Shown here: positions 28,907 through 39,320 of the stretch, in pieces
How positions within the stretch are numbered: position 1 is the first letter of the stretch
Layout of the letters: the number at the start of each line of letters is the position of its first letter
Origin: Microbacteriaceae bacterium
Lineage (GTDB): Bacteria > Actinomycetota > Actinomycetes > Actinomycetales > Microbacteriaceae
Direction of reading: 5' to 3'
Assembly: GCA_025463565.1 (NCBI GenBank)
Contig: JAODAT010000075.1
Coordinates: 1-64,000 of the forward strand
DNA length: 64,000 nucleotides
Notes under the pieces: generated by a model
The model's database searches: none
Told to the model about the DNA's origin: nothing
The model's input: only the letters and a program-made list of their open reading frames with translations
Translations under genes and position numbers: made by a program

Positions 28907-30063
28907 AGTGTCGCCGCCCCGATGTATGTTGCCCCGATATGACTTCTGGCCATCCGGCCGCCGAGCCCGGTGAGGATCTCATGGGCGATCGTACCCGTCA
29001 CGTCCGCCCACTCCTGGGCGTCCGGTTCGCCGAGATCCGGCCGGCCGAGCAGCACCACCTCGTCCCCGAGACTGACGGCCGTCTCCCCGACGTCGACGAC
29101 GAGCTGGTCCATCGAGATGGCCCCGACGATGGGATGCCGTTTACCCGCGATCACGACCTCGCCGCCATGAGACAGGTCGCGCGGAATCCCGTCCCCGTAG
29201 CCCACCGGAACGAGCACCAGGGTGGTCGTGCGGTCGGTCACGTAGGCGTGGTTGTAGCTCACGCCGGTGCCCGCCGCCACCTCGCGCAGCTGGGTGACCC
29301 GCGACACCACCCGCATCGCCGGCTCGAGCCCGTGGCTCACGCCGCGCACCGTCTCGATTCCGTAGACGGAGGCGCCGCAGCGCACCACGTCGAACCAGGT
29401 CGTGTCGTGAGCAAGCGCGGCGGCCGAGTTGGCCAAGTGCAGCTGCGCTGGGGCGAGACCGAGTTCGCGGGCTTTCGCGACGCCGCTCTCGAATGCCAAG
29501 CGCTGGGTCTCGGTGGACAGCGGATCGGGATCCGCGGCGAGAGCCAGGTGCGACCAGACGCCGGTGACCGACAGCAGGCCCTCCGACTCGGCGGTCGCCG
29601 CGGCGCCGCAGAGCGCATCCCAGTCGGCCACCGGCGCGCCGCCGCGGGACATCCCGGTATCCAGCTCCAGGTGCACGAGAGCGGAAGTGCCCGCGTTGCG
29701 GGCCGCGGCCGCGACGGCGTTCAGGGTCTCCGTGTTCGCGCAGGAGATGGTCACCTGGGCGGCCACGGCATCCGCGAGTCTCGTCCATGGGTCGGCCAGC
29801 CAGCACAGCACCGGCGCGTCGATGCCGGCCTCGCGCAGACGCAGTGCCTCGTCGACGGTCGCGACGCCGAGCCAGGCCGCGCCCGAATCGAGGGCGGTTT
29901 TCGCCACCTCGAGCCAGCCGTGACCGAAGGCGTCCGCCTTGACGACCACCATGACCTCTTTGCCGGTGCGGGCCGCGAGTCGCCCGATGTTGCGGGAGAT
30001 GGCGGCCAGGTCGACGATTCGGGTGGCGAGCGGCGACGGCACAGTCGCGTCGGCCGGGGTCAT
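28903..30063 (-). CDS. alr: alanine racemase
   Basis: VMVVVKADAFGHGWLEVAK; ISMDQLVVDVG; ATG at 30063. Confidence 0.95.
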   Translation of the reverse strand: MTPADATVPSPLATRIVDLAAISRNIGRLAARTGKEVMVVVKADAFGHGWLEVAKTALDSGAAWLGVATVDEALRLREAGIDAPVLCWLADPWTRLADAVAAQVTISCANTETLNAVAAAARNAGTSALVHLELDTGMSRGGAPVADWDALCGAAATAESEGLLSVTGVWSHLALAADPDPLSTETQRLAFESGVAKARELGLAPAQLHLANSAAALAHDTTWFDVVRCGASVYGIETVRGVSHGLEPAMRVVSRVTQLREVAAGTGVSYNHAYVTDRTTTLVLVPVGYGDGIPRDLSHGGEVVIAGKRHPIVGAISMDQLVVDVGETAVSLGDEVVLLGRPDLGEPDAQEWADVTGTIAHEILTGLGGRMARSHIGATYIGAATL

Positions 30064-30081
30064 ATATACGAGGATAGGTGA

Positions 30082-30798
30082 ATGGCAACCATCCTCGTCA
30101 CTGGTGGTACGGCGCAGCTGGGAAGACCGACCGTCGCGCTCTTGCGCGCCTCGGGCAACGACGTTCGCGTGCTCAGCAGGAAGCCCGGCAATGTCGTGGG
30201 TGATCTTGCTACCGGGGCCGGCATCCGCGACGCGCTCGACGGGGTCGACACGCTCGTGCACCTCGCCTCGGCTCCGCACGGCCCGCTGTTCGAGGCCGCG
30301 GTGGCCGCAGGAGTCGCGCATACCGTGTACATATCGATCGTCGGAATCGACGATATCCCGCTCGGTTACTATCGCGGCAAGCTGGCGGACGAGCGCGCAC
30401 TGGTCGCCTCCGAGCTCCCCCACACGATCCTCCGGGCGACCCAGTTCCACTCGTTCGTTGACGGCATCTTCGCCTCACAGCGTCTCTCGCCGTTGCTCAT
30501 CGCTCCGGCGTTCTCATTCCAGCCGATCGCGGTCGACGAGGTGGCCGCCCGGTTGGCCTCGTTGGCGATCGGTGCGCCGCAGGGCAGGGTCGCCGACATC
30601 GGCGGCCCGGAGCAGAAGACGGCGCTCGAGTTCGGCAGGCAGTGGCGGGATGCCGTCGGCGCGCGCCGACCCATGGTTCGAGTTTCCCTCCCCGGCGCGA
30701 CAATGCGCGGCTTCGCCGGCGGGCACAACCTGGTGCCCGGCACCCCATACGGGCGCGGCACCTTCACGGAATACCTGCAGGCGAGCCCACGCGCCTAG
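30082..30798 (+). CDS. NAD(P)H-binding SDR/NmrA-like protein
   Basis: ILVTGGTAQLGRPTVALLRASGNDVRVLSRKPG. Confidence 0.88.
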   Translation: MATILVTGGTAQLGRPTVALLRASGNDVRVLSRKPGNVVGDLATGAGIRDALDGVDTLVHLASAPHGPLFEAAVAAGVAHTVYISIVGIDDIPLGYYRGKLADERALVASELPHTILRATQFHSFVDGIFASQRLSPLLIAPAFSFQPIAVDEVAARLASLAIGAPQGRVADIGGPEQKTALEFGRQWRDAVGARRPMVRVSLPGATMRGFAGGHNLVPGTPYGRGTFTEYLQASPRA

Positions 30799-30820
30799 CC
30801 GAGTACTGCACCCGAGCTGC

Positions 30821-30912
30821 GGAAATTCAGGACTTTGGCTCGAGGGCAGACTCTGCGTCCGCCTGTTTTCGGGACCTGCGTACTTGGTTCACGACCAAAG
30901 TCCTGAATTTCC
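30821..30912. repeat. IR element #7 (92 bp)
   Basis: Perfect 18-bp arms, 56-bp interior. Confidence 0.95.
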
Positions 30913-30979
30913 GAAGGTGAGGATGCGGAACGTGCCAGTTACGGCGCGTCCCTTCGCGCGCTCCAGGCCCTCGAGTTGC

Positions 30980-31059
30980 GGAAATTCAGGACTTTGGCGC
31001 GCCCGAAACGCGGCTGAGCCCAAAATGGGCACACGGGATGACCAAAGTCCTGAATTTCC
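30980..31059. repeat. IR element #8 (80 bp)
   Basis: Perfect 18-bp arms, 44-bp interior. Confidence 0.95.
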
Positions 31060-31075
31060 GAAGGTGGAGGGCGGG

Positions 31076-32884
<1,809 letters not shown>

Positions 32885-32893
32885 TCAGCACTG

Positions 32894-32932
32894 GCCGCGA
32901 CGAGTGAGGCCTGGGTTAGGACTCGTCGCGGC
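32894..32932 (-). promoter_or_regulatory. leuA leader hairpin (attenuator)
   Basis: 12-bp perfect inverted repeat GCCGCGACGAGT/ACTCGTCGCGGC overlapping the end of a Leu-rich leader ORF. Confidence 0.8.
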
Positions 32933-32960
32933 AGCTAAGGAGGAGCAGACCGAACAACAC
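32916..32960 (-). CDS. leuA leader peptide MLFGLLLLSCRDES
   Basis: GTG TTG TTC GGT CTG CTC CTC CTT AGC TGC CGC GAC GAG TCC TAA upstream of leuA. Confidence 0.75.
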   Translation of the reverse strand: MLFGLLLLSCRDES

Positions 32961-32996
32961 GCTTTCAGGGTAGCACCGCGGGCATATGGTGGGGAA

Positions 32997-33692
32997 ATGG
33001 ACCCCAAGGCCTTCCGCGTCGCCGCGACGGTGCTGCTGGTGCGTGATGACCCATTCGAGGTTCTCATGGTGCGCCGGCATTCGAAAGCGACATTCGCCTC
33101 ACGTCTTGTCTTTCCCGGTGGCGTGGTCGATCCGGATGACTCAGACGAGGCGTGGCTGCCGCTGGTCACAGGTGCCGAGTCGCTCGACGCCGAGGAGCGG
33201 ACGCTGCGGATCTGCGCGTTCCGCGAAACGTGGGAGGAGACCTCGATTCTGATCGGCGCCGAGCGTTCGCCCGCACCCGGCGGCACGTTCCGTGAGGTCG
33301 TGACGGCCGCGGGCATCCGTCTCCCGCTTGACGCGTTGCAGCCGTTCGGGCACTGGATCACGCCGGATGCCGAACCCCGCCGCTTCGACACCTACTTCTA
33401 TCTGGCGCAGGCGCCCGCCGGCCAGACGGCGATAGCCGACGGCGGTGAGACGGTGGAGCTCGAGTGGCGCTCCCCCGCGCAGGAGGACGAGACGCTCATG
33501 TTTCCCACGTTGATGAACCTGATGCGGCTGGCCGGGAGTACGGATGTCGCGTCGGCCTTGCAGGCGGCGTCGGCTCGACCACAGGTCAGCGTGAAACCGA
33601 CGCTCGTGATGCGCGACGACGGAACGGCACTGGTCACCATCGATTCCGACGCAGGCTACCCCCTCACGGAATTCGTGCATCGACCGCTTTAG
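32997..33692 (+). CDS. NUDIX-family hydrolase
   Basis: VFPGGVVDPDDSD ... LRICAFRETWEETSILIG, a variant Nudix box. Confidence 0.85.
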   Translation: MDPKAFRVAATVLLVRDDPFEVLMVRRHSKATFASRLVFPGGVVDPDDSDEAWLPLVTGAESLDAEERTLRICAFRETWEETSILIGAERSPAPGGTFREVVTAAGIRLPLDALQPFGHWITPDAEPRRFDTYFYLAQAPAGQTAIADGGETVELEWRSPAQEDETLMFPTLMNLMRLAGSTDVASALQAASARPQVSVKPTLVMRDDGTALVTIDSDAGYPLTEFVHRPL

Positions 33693-36142
33693 CCTCCGCG
33701 CAGCACACGCACGCTCTGCCGCACCGACAGGTCGGGCAGGTACGCGCGCCCGAGCGCGATACCAACCGCGGGGAGGGCTAGAGGGTCGGGGAACGACATC
33801 GATAGCGGCCGCAATTCGGGCTCGAATTTTCGTTTGAACGCGAACAGCGACCGGAAGCCGTAGACCGGCTCGAGCCGCGCGCCGATGCCGGCGAGTAGGC
33901 GTTCCGTGGCCGTCTCATCCGTCGTTCCGCCACTGGCGAGCGGCGCGGCAGACAGGCTCATGAACTCCAGTCCGTGGTCCCGGAAGAGCTCAGCGCAACG
34001 GGCGATGAGAAACTCCATGATGCCGTTCATGCCGTCGGGGTCCCGCCGCATGAAGTCGAGCGTCCAGCCGACGAGTATCGAGTCGCGCCAGGTCGGCAGC
34101 CAGCTCGTCACCCCGATCACCTGTCCGCGGGCATCCGTCGCGATCATCATGCGCACGTCGGCATCCCGCAACTCCTGCACGCCGCCGAGAGTGAACCCCA
34201 TCTCGGGCAGCTCCTTCTCGGCCACCCAGCGCTCCGACATATCGTCAATCTGGATCGCCTGGGCTGTCGTGAGGCTGGCGTAGCTGGTCCAGATGGCCTG
34301 TACGCCCTCACGCTCAGCGCGATTGATCGACGACCGGATATCCTGCCAGCGCTTGCCTTCGGTGCGCCAGTCCCCTGGCCGGATGACCGTTTCATCGCCC
34401 ACCGCGATCGACTGCCAACCCATTTCCTCGCAGAGCAGCCGCACCGGCTCGTGCACCGAGTAGAACACCGGCGTCCAGGCGTTGTCGTCGCAGAACCGGG
34501 CGAACCCGGCGATCGCCTCCGCCATCGCGTCGTCCGGGCCGATGGGATCTGACGTGGTGAAGGCGACACCGTTGACCACCCGGTAGGCGACGGCCGCGCT
34601 GCCGTCGGGCAGGAACCAGTAGGAGTTACCCGCCCAGGTCGACCAGAAGCCGAGAGATCCGCTTCCCGCGGAGAGCAGCGCGCGCACTCGGGCCTGGTCC
34701 GCGATCGACTCGCGAGAGCCATTCGACAGCACCACCATGAGCGCTCCGACGATCACCACGACCCAGAAGGCAGGCCCGATCCAGTAGTAGAGCAGTTTCG
34801 TGAGCGGGACGACCGGCAGGAAGGCGAGCCGCTCGACCCGCAGGAATCCGACGGGGATGAATCGGTCGGGCAGGTCCGCCGCCAGGTCGAGAAGGGAGGC
34901 CCTGGGACGGAACCCGGTCCGCATCGCACTTCCCACGGCGAGGTACAGGACGGACAGCCCGACGAACGAGCCGGCGACCACGACGAAGTATCTGCGCAGC
35001 GAACGGGTCGAAGCCCTGACGAACAGGTGACGCAGGTTCGCGGCCAGGACTCCGGCGATGGCGAGCGGCAGTAGAACCGAAACGGCCAGCGCGAGAGAGA
35101 CCTCCCAGTAATGGGTCGAACGGAACTTCGCGACGTGCTGTGATGCCAACAGCGGTAGGAACCCGTAGAACAGGGCTGCGATCGCGGCGAGCGCTACGTT
35201 CAGCCCGATCGCGAGGATCGCCGCAAACCGCCGCCCGCGCGCGATGCCGAGCGACGCGGCCAGCAGCGCGACAAGGGGAAGCACAGTGAGCAGGATCGGG
35301 CCGACGCCGCTGATGCGCTCGAGCGTCATGTCGTGAAGGCAGGCGCGCGTGATGTCGGATGCTCGGCACTCGTCGACGGCGGTGATGTTGTTGGGGCGGG
35401 GGTCTGCGAGCAGGAGACCGAGAGGTGCCAGCGGACCGAGCCGCAGCGTGCTGAACACGGTGATCGCCGGCCCGATGGCGGTGATAGCCACCACCGCGGA
35501 GAGCAGGACGCGCACCTCATGGTGCGAGCTCCGCTGCCAGCGCAGTGGGCCGCCGCCGGGTTTGAGCACGGCACCGAGCGCGAGGCCCGCCGCCGCGGCG
35601 AGCGCGCGGTAGAGATCGGACGGGTCACCCGCGTAGAGCAGAAAGACGAGCACGACCACCGAGGTGATGACCCGGATGCGGCGGCGCCAGAGCGGACCGG
35701 CGAACGCGCTGGCGGTCATGATGGTTCCGACCACGGCGGTCATCGGATCCAGCGTCACCAGTTCCACGGTGCGGCGAGACCAGAGTTCGCCCAGGAGATT
35801 ACCGATCTCCTGCACCACCACCCCCGCGATGACGCCGGCAACCGCGGTGACAGCGAAGGCGAGCACCGTGCGTGCCGTTCCCATGAGCCGTTCCGCAACA
35901 CCGACGACGAGCACCACCGAGACCGCGACAAGAGCGAGTTCGATTCCGCCGTTCGTGACGAAGACGGAGGTGATCGGCGTCCACCACCGGTGAGCGACAA
36001 CGAGCTGGCCGTACCCGGTGCCGAGAGCGAACTGCGTCGGCAGGTTCGGTCCGCGAAACCCACGGGAGAGTATCGCTCCCGCGAACGTGAGCACCACGAT
36101 GCCCAGCGTTGCGGGATGGCGCCTCAGAAGGCGCTCAATCAT
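33689..36142 (-). CDS. MprF/LysX-like DUF2156 aminoacyl-phospholipid synthase-type membrane protein
   Basis: Multi-TM N-terminus; C-terminal FWSTWAGNSYWFLPDGSAAVAYRVVNGVAFTTSDPIGP ... GMNGIMEFLIARCAEL. Confidence 0.8.
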   Translation of the reverse strand: MIERLLRRHPATLGIVVLTFAGAILSRGFRGPNLPTQFALGTGYGQLVVAHRWWTPITSVFVTNGGIELALVAVSVVLVVGVAERLMGTARTVLAFAVTAVAGVIAGVVVQEIGNLLGELWSRRTVELVTLDPMTAVVGTIMTASAFAGPLWRRRIRVITSVVVLVFLLYAGDPSDLYRALAAAAGLALGAVLKPGGGPLRWQRSSHHEVRVLLSAVVAITAIGPAITVFSTLRLGPLAPLGLLLADPRPNNITAVDECRASDITRACLHDMTLERISGVGPILLTVLPLVALLAASLGIARGRRFAAILAIGLNVALAAIAALFYGFLPLLASQHVAKFRSTHYWEVSLALAVSVLLPLAIAGVLAANLRHLFVRASTRSLRRYFVVVAGSFVGLSVLYLAVGSAMRTGFRPRASLLDLAADLPDRFIPVGFLRVERLAFLPVVPLTKLLYYWIGPAFWVVVIVGALMVVLSNGSRESIADQARVRALLSAGSGSLGFWSTWAGNSYWFLPDGSAAVAYRVVNGVAFTTSDPIGPDDAMAEAIAGFARFCDDNAWTPVFYSVHEPVRLLCEEMGWQSIAVGDETVIRPGDWRTEGKRWQDIRSSINRAEREGVQAIWTSYASLTTAQAIQIDDMSERWVAEKELPEMGFTLGGVQELRDADVRMMIATDARGQVIGVTSWLPTWRDSILVGWTLDFMRRDPDGMNGIMEFLIARCAELFRDHGLEFMSLSAAPLASGGTTDETATERLLAGIGARLEPVYGFRSLFAFKRKFEPELRPLSMSFPDPLALPAVGIALGRAYLPDLSVRQSVRVLRGG

Positions 36143-37430
36143 CGAGCCGGCTCACGTCGAGTTTCCAGTGTCGTTCAATCACCGGAAGGGTCTGCTCGAA
36201 AGCGAACGACACCGTGCGCCAGTCGTGCGCGGTGCCTGGCGAGACGTACAGGTGAGTGGTCATACCCGCGGATGCGGCATCACTCGCCACCGTCGCGAGC
36301 CCGGGACCATACTTGCTGTCGCCCTGTCCTACTGCGAAGAGGGCGAGTGTGTGCTGGTAGCCACCCACGCGGCGCATCACATCGGCCGGAATCGACGCGT
36401 CGTAGGCCGCGCGTGATCCGGCAAAACCGGTATCGATGGTGTGCTGGAGGTTTCCCGACTTCGGGGCGACCTCGCCCGAGATGTCGAGAATGGTTCCGTA
36501 CTGCGTGGGCAACGCCGAGCCGAACTGGATCGAGCAGGTACCGCCCTGGGAGAATCCGCCGATCCCCCACGCGCTGGGCCCGGTTTCGACGACGAGGTGC
36601 TCGGTGATCCACTTCGGAACATCGACGGTGACATAGGTCGCGGAATTGCCGAGTGCCGAGTTCACGCACATCGGGTTGTTCGACGGCTCGCCGAGCTGGT
36701 CCGGAACGACGACGATGGGCGCGAGCCCGTGATTGTCCTGCGCCAGCCGATTGAGATATGCGGCGAGCCCACCTTTGACGAACAGGTCGTCCGGCTGCCC
36801 GGGCTGGCCGGAGAGCAGCTCGAGCACGGGGAGTCTGGGCGGATTCTTGACGAGTGCCGCCGGGGGAAGATAAACGTCTGCCGGGCGAGCCTTGAAGTCC
36901 GAGGTGGCGGCGGGAATCGTCACGCTGCCCACCCGGCCGGTGCGAGGAAGATCTTTCGGTGCCACCCATCCGGTGAGCGGAACACTGTCGGCTGTGTTCG
37001 GCAGCGCCATCGTGTCGTACTGCCCGATGCCGAGCGCGTTTCGCACGGTGGGGAACTCCCCCAGGTCGCTGTTCAGCCCCAGGCATCCGACGAGGGCGAG
37101 GATCACCGCTGATGCCGCCCAGACCGCTGCCGACCGTTTGCGCGAGAAGATGAGTCTCGCGACGCCGACGCCGAATCCCGCGACAGCGATGCCGAACCAG
37201 ACGCGGCTGGCCACGGAGAGCGTCACCCCGAACAGGTTGAGCACGTCTCCGAGCACCCAGCAGGCGAGGATGCCCAGGAAAAACCCGACGAACGCCACGC
37301 TCACCGCGATCGGCAGCCACCTGCGCCAGCGGGGCGTCAGCAGGATCGCGACCAGGGCGATGATTCCGAGGATATTGACCACGACGGGCACCGGGCCGTC
37401 GATCAGGTGCAAGTGCAACACCGTATTCAT
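36135..37430 (-). CDS. membrane-anchored alpha/beta hydrolase (esterase D/antigen 85-like)
   Basis: 4 N-terminal TMs; WGIGGFSQGGTCSIQFG nucleophile elbow; GTAHDWRTVSFAF catalytic His region. Confidence 0.85.
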   Translation of the reverse strand: MNTVLHLHLIDGPVPVVVNILGIIALVAILLTPRWRRWLPIAVSVAFVGFFLGILACWVLGDVLNLFGVTLSVASRVWFGIAVAGFGVGVARLIFSRKRSAAVWAASAVILALVGCLGLNSDLGEFPTVRNALGIGQYDTMALPNTADSVPLTGWVAPKDLPRTGRVGSVTIPAATSDFKARPADVYLPPAALVKNPPRLPVLELLSGQPGQPDDLFVKGGLAAYLNRLAQDNHGLAPIVVVPDQLGEPSNNPMCVNSALGNSATYVTVDVPKWITEHLVVETGPSAWGIGGFSQGGTCSIQFGSALPTQYGTILDISGEVAPKSGNLQHTIDTGFAGSRAAYDASIPADVMRRVGGYQHTLALFAVGQGDSKYGPGLATVASDAASAGMTTHLYVSPGTAHDWRTVSFAFEQTLPVIERHWKLDVSRLDD

Positions 37431-37550
37431 CGCCCTCGGCCTCCTTACCGTCTCTCAGGTGGCCCAGTATGCGAGACCGATCAGGAGGGCGGAGGGATTT
37501 TTGGGCATCCTGAGAGAGCCCTCAGCGGAAACCATGAAAATCTGAGTGCG

Positions 37551-37567
37551 AGCCGCTGACAGCGGCT
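37551..37567. promoter_or_regulatory. 17-bp perfect palindrome, candidate operator
   Basis: AGCCGCTG-A-CAGCGGCT, 39 bp upstream of the ABC exporter. Confidence 0.55.
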
Positions 37568-37605
37568 GACAGTGCCGCGACAGTGCCGCCCGCCAGACTT
37601 GGGGC

Positions 37606-38556
37606 ATGACAAAGGCAATCGAGGCACATGGCCTCACGAAACGCTTCGGCAAGACACAGGCTCTCGCCGGCATCGACCTGGAGGTCGACGAGGGGCGCGT
37701 GCTCGGTGTTCTCGGCCCGAACGGGGCCGGCAAGACCACTGCGGTGCGCATCCTCGCCACCCTGCTCAAGCCAGACTCGGGCACCGCGCTCGTCTCCGGC
37801 CGGGACGTCGTTCATCAGGCCAAGGAGGTGCGCCGCACGATCGGCCTCACCGGCCAGTACGCCAGCGTCGACGAGGATCTCACCGGGGTGCAGAACCTCG
37901 TGATGATCGGCCAGCTGCTCGACCTCAGCACCAAACAGGCGAAGGTGCGGGCCGACGAACTGCTCGCCGAGTTCGATCTCACGGATGCCGGCAGACGGCT
38001 GACGAAGACCTACTCCGGCGGCATGCGCCGACGCCTCGACCTCGCAGCATCGCTGATCGGGCGCCCGGATGTCGTCTTTCTCGACGAGCCGACCACGGGC
38101 CTCGACCCGGCCAAGAGAGACGACGTGTGGGGAATGATCCGCATGCTCGTCAAGCAGGGTACCACCGTGCTGCTGACCACCCAATACCTGGAGGAGGCGG
38201 ACGCTCTCGCCAACGAGATCACGGTGATCGACCACGGCAAGGTGATCGCGCACGACACCCCGCAGGGGCTCAAGCGCCAGCTCGGCGGGCAGACGCTCGA
38301 CGTTCGCGCCGCGTCACCCGCCGATCTGCCCCACATCCGCGAACTGCTGGTCTCGGTCGGCACCCGCGAACCCGAGCAGCCCTCCCCCGACCAGCTGTCG
38401 GTGCCGGTGCGCGACGACGGCGCGCTCACTACCGTCGTCGCCGCCCTGGCACAGGAGAAGATCTCGGTCGCTGAGCTCTCGCTCCGGCTCCCCAGCCTCG
38501 ACGAGGTCTTCTACTCGCTCACCGGCAAGACCGTCTCGGAAGAAGGTGCGGCATGA
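37606..38556 (+). CDS. DrrA-type ABC exporter ATPase
   Basis: GPNGAGKTTAVRILATLL; TYSGGMRRRLDLAASLIGRPDVVFLDEPTTGLDP. Confidence 0.94.
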   Translation: MTKAIEAHGLTKRFGKTQALAGIDLEVDEGRVLGVLGPNGAGKTTAVRILATLLKPDSGTALVSGRDVVHQAKEVRRTIGLTGQYASVDEDLTGVQNLVMIGQLLDLSTKQAKVRADELLAEFDLTDAGRRLTKTYSGGMRRRLDLAASLIGRPDVVFLDEPTTGLDPAKRDDVWGMIRMLVKQGTTVLLTTQYLEEADALANEITVIDHGKVIAHDTPQGLKRQLGGQTLDVRAASPADLPHIRELLVSVGTREPEQPSPDQLSVPVRDDGALTTVVAALAQEKISVAELSLRLPSLDEVFYSLTGKTVSEEGAA

Positions 38557-39320
38557 TCCGCGACTCGCTCATCCTCGCCAAACGGACCGTCACCAAGATG
38601 TTCCGCAACCCCGAGCAGTTCGTCGACGTCACCGTGCAGCCGATCATCATGACGGTCATCTTCGTGTTCATCTTCGGTGGCGCGATCGCGGGATCAACGG
38701 GCAAGTACGTCGAGTTCGCCCTGCCGGGCATCATCGTGCAGACCATCATGTTCACCTCGCTGACGATCGGCGTGAACCTGAACACCGACATCCAGAAGGG
38801 CGTGTTCGACCGCTTCAGGTCGCTGCCGATCGCCCGGTCGGCGCCACTCTTCGGCGCCGTGCTCGGCGACATCGTGCGTCATTCGATCGCCATCACGGTC
38901 ACCCTGGTGTTCGGTGCCATCATCGGCTTCGAGTTCGTCACGCCCTGGTGGCACGTCGCCCTGGCGATCGTGCTCATCATCGGCTTCGCCGTCAGCCTGT
39001 GCTGGGTCTCTGTGCTGATCGGAATGCTCGCGCGGTCATCCGGTGCTGTGCAGGGAATCTCGTTCCTGATCGTCTTCCCGCTCACCTTCGGATCGTCGAC
39101 CTTCGTGCCGGCGTCGACGCTGCCCACCTGGCTTCAGGGCTGGGTCTCGATCAACCCGGTCACCCACGTGATCGAGTCGATGCGCGGACTGCTGACCGGT
39201 AATACCGGGGTGGTCGGCGACACGCTGACCGGCCAGGTGCTCTGGGTGATCGCATCCTGCGTGGCGCTGGTCGCGATCTTCTTCCCGCTGGCGACCTGGG
39301 CTTATCGCCGCAAGATCTGA
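38553..39320 (+). CDS. DrrB-type ABC-2 permease
   Basis: ABC-2 membrane pattern; FPLTFGSSTFVPASTLPTWLQGWVSINPVTHVIESMRGLL. Confidence 0.93.
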   Translation: MIRDSLILAKRTVTKMFRNPEQFVDVTVQPIIMTVIFVFIFGGAIAGSTGKYVEFALPGIIVQTIMFTSLTIGVNLNTDIQKGVFDRFRSLPIARSAPLFGAVLGDIVRHSIAITVTLVFGAIIGFEFVTPWWHVALAIVLIIGFAVSLCWVSVLIGMLARSSGAVQGISFLIVFPLTFGSSTFVPASTLPTWLQGWVSINPVTHVIESMRGLLTGNTGVVGDTLTGQVLWVIASCVALVAIFFPLATWAYRRKI

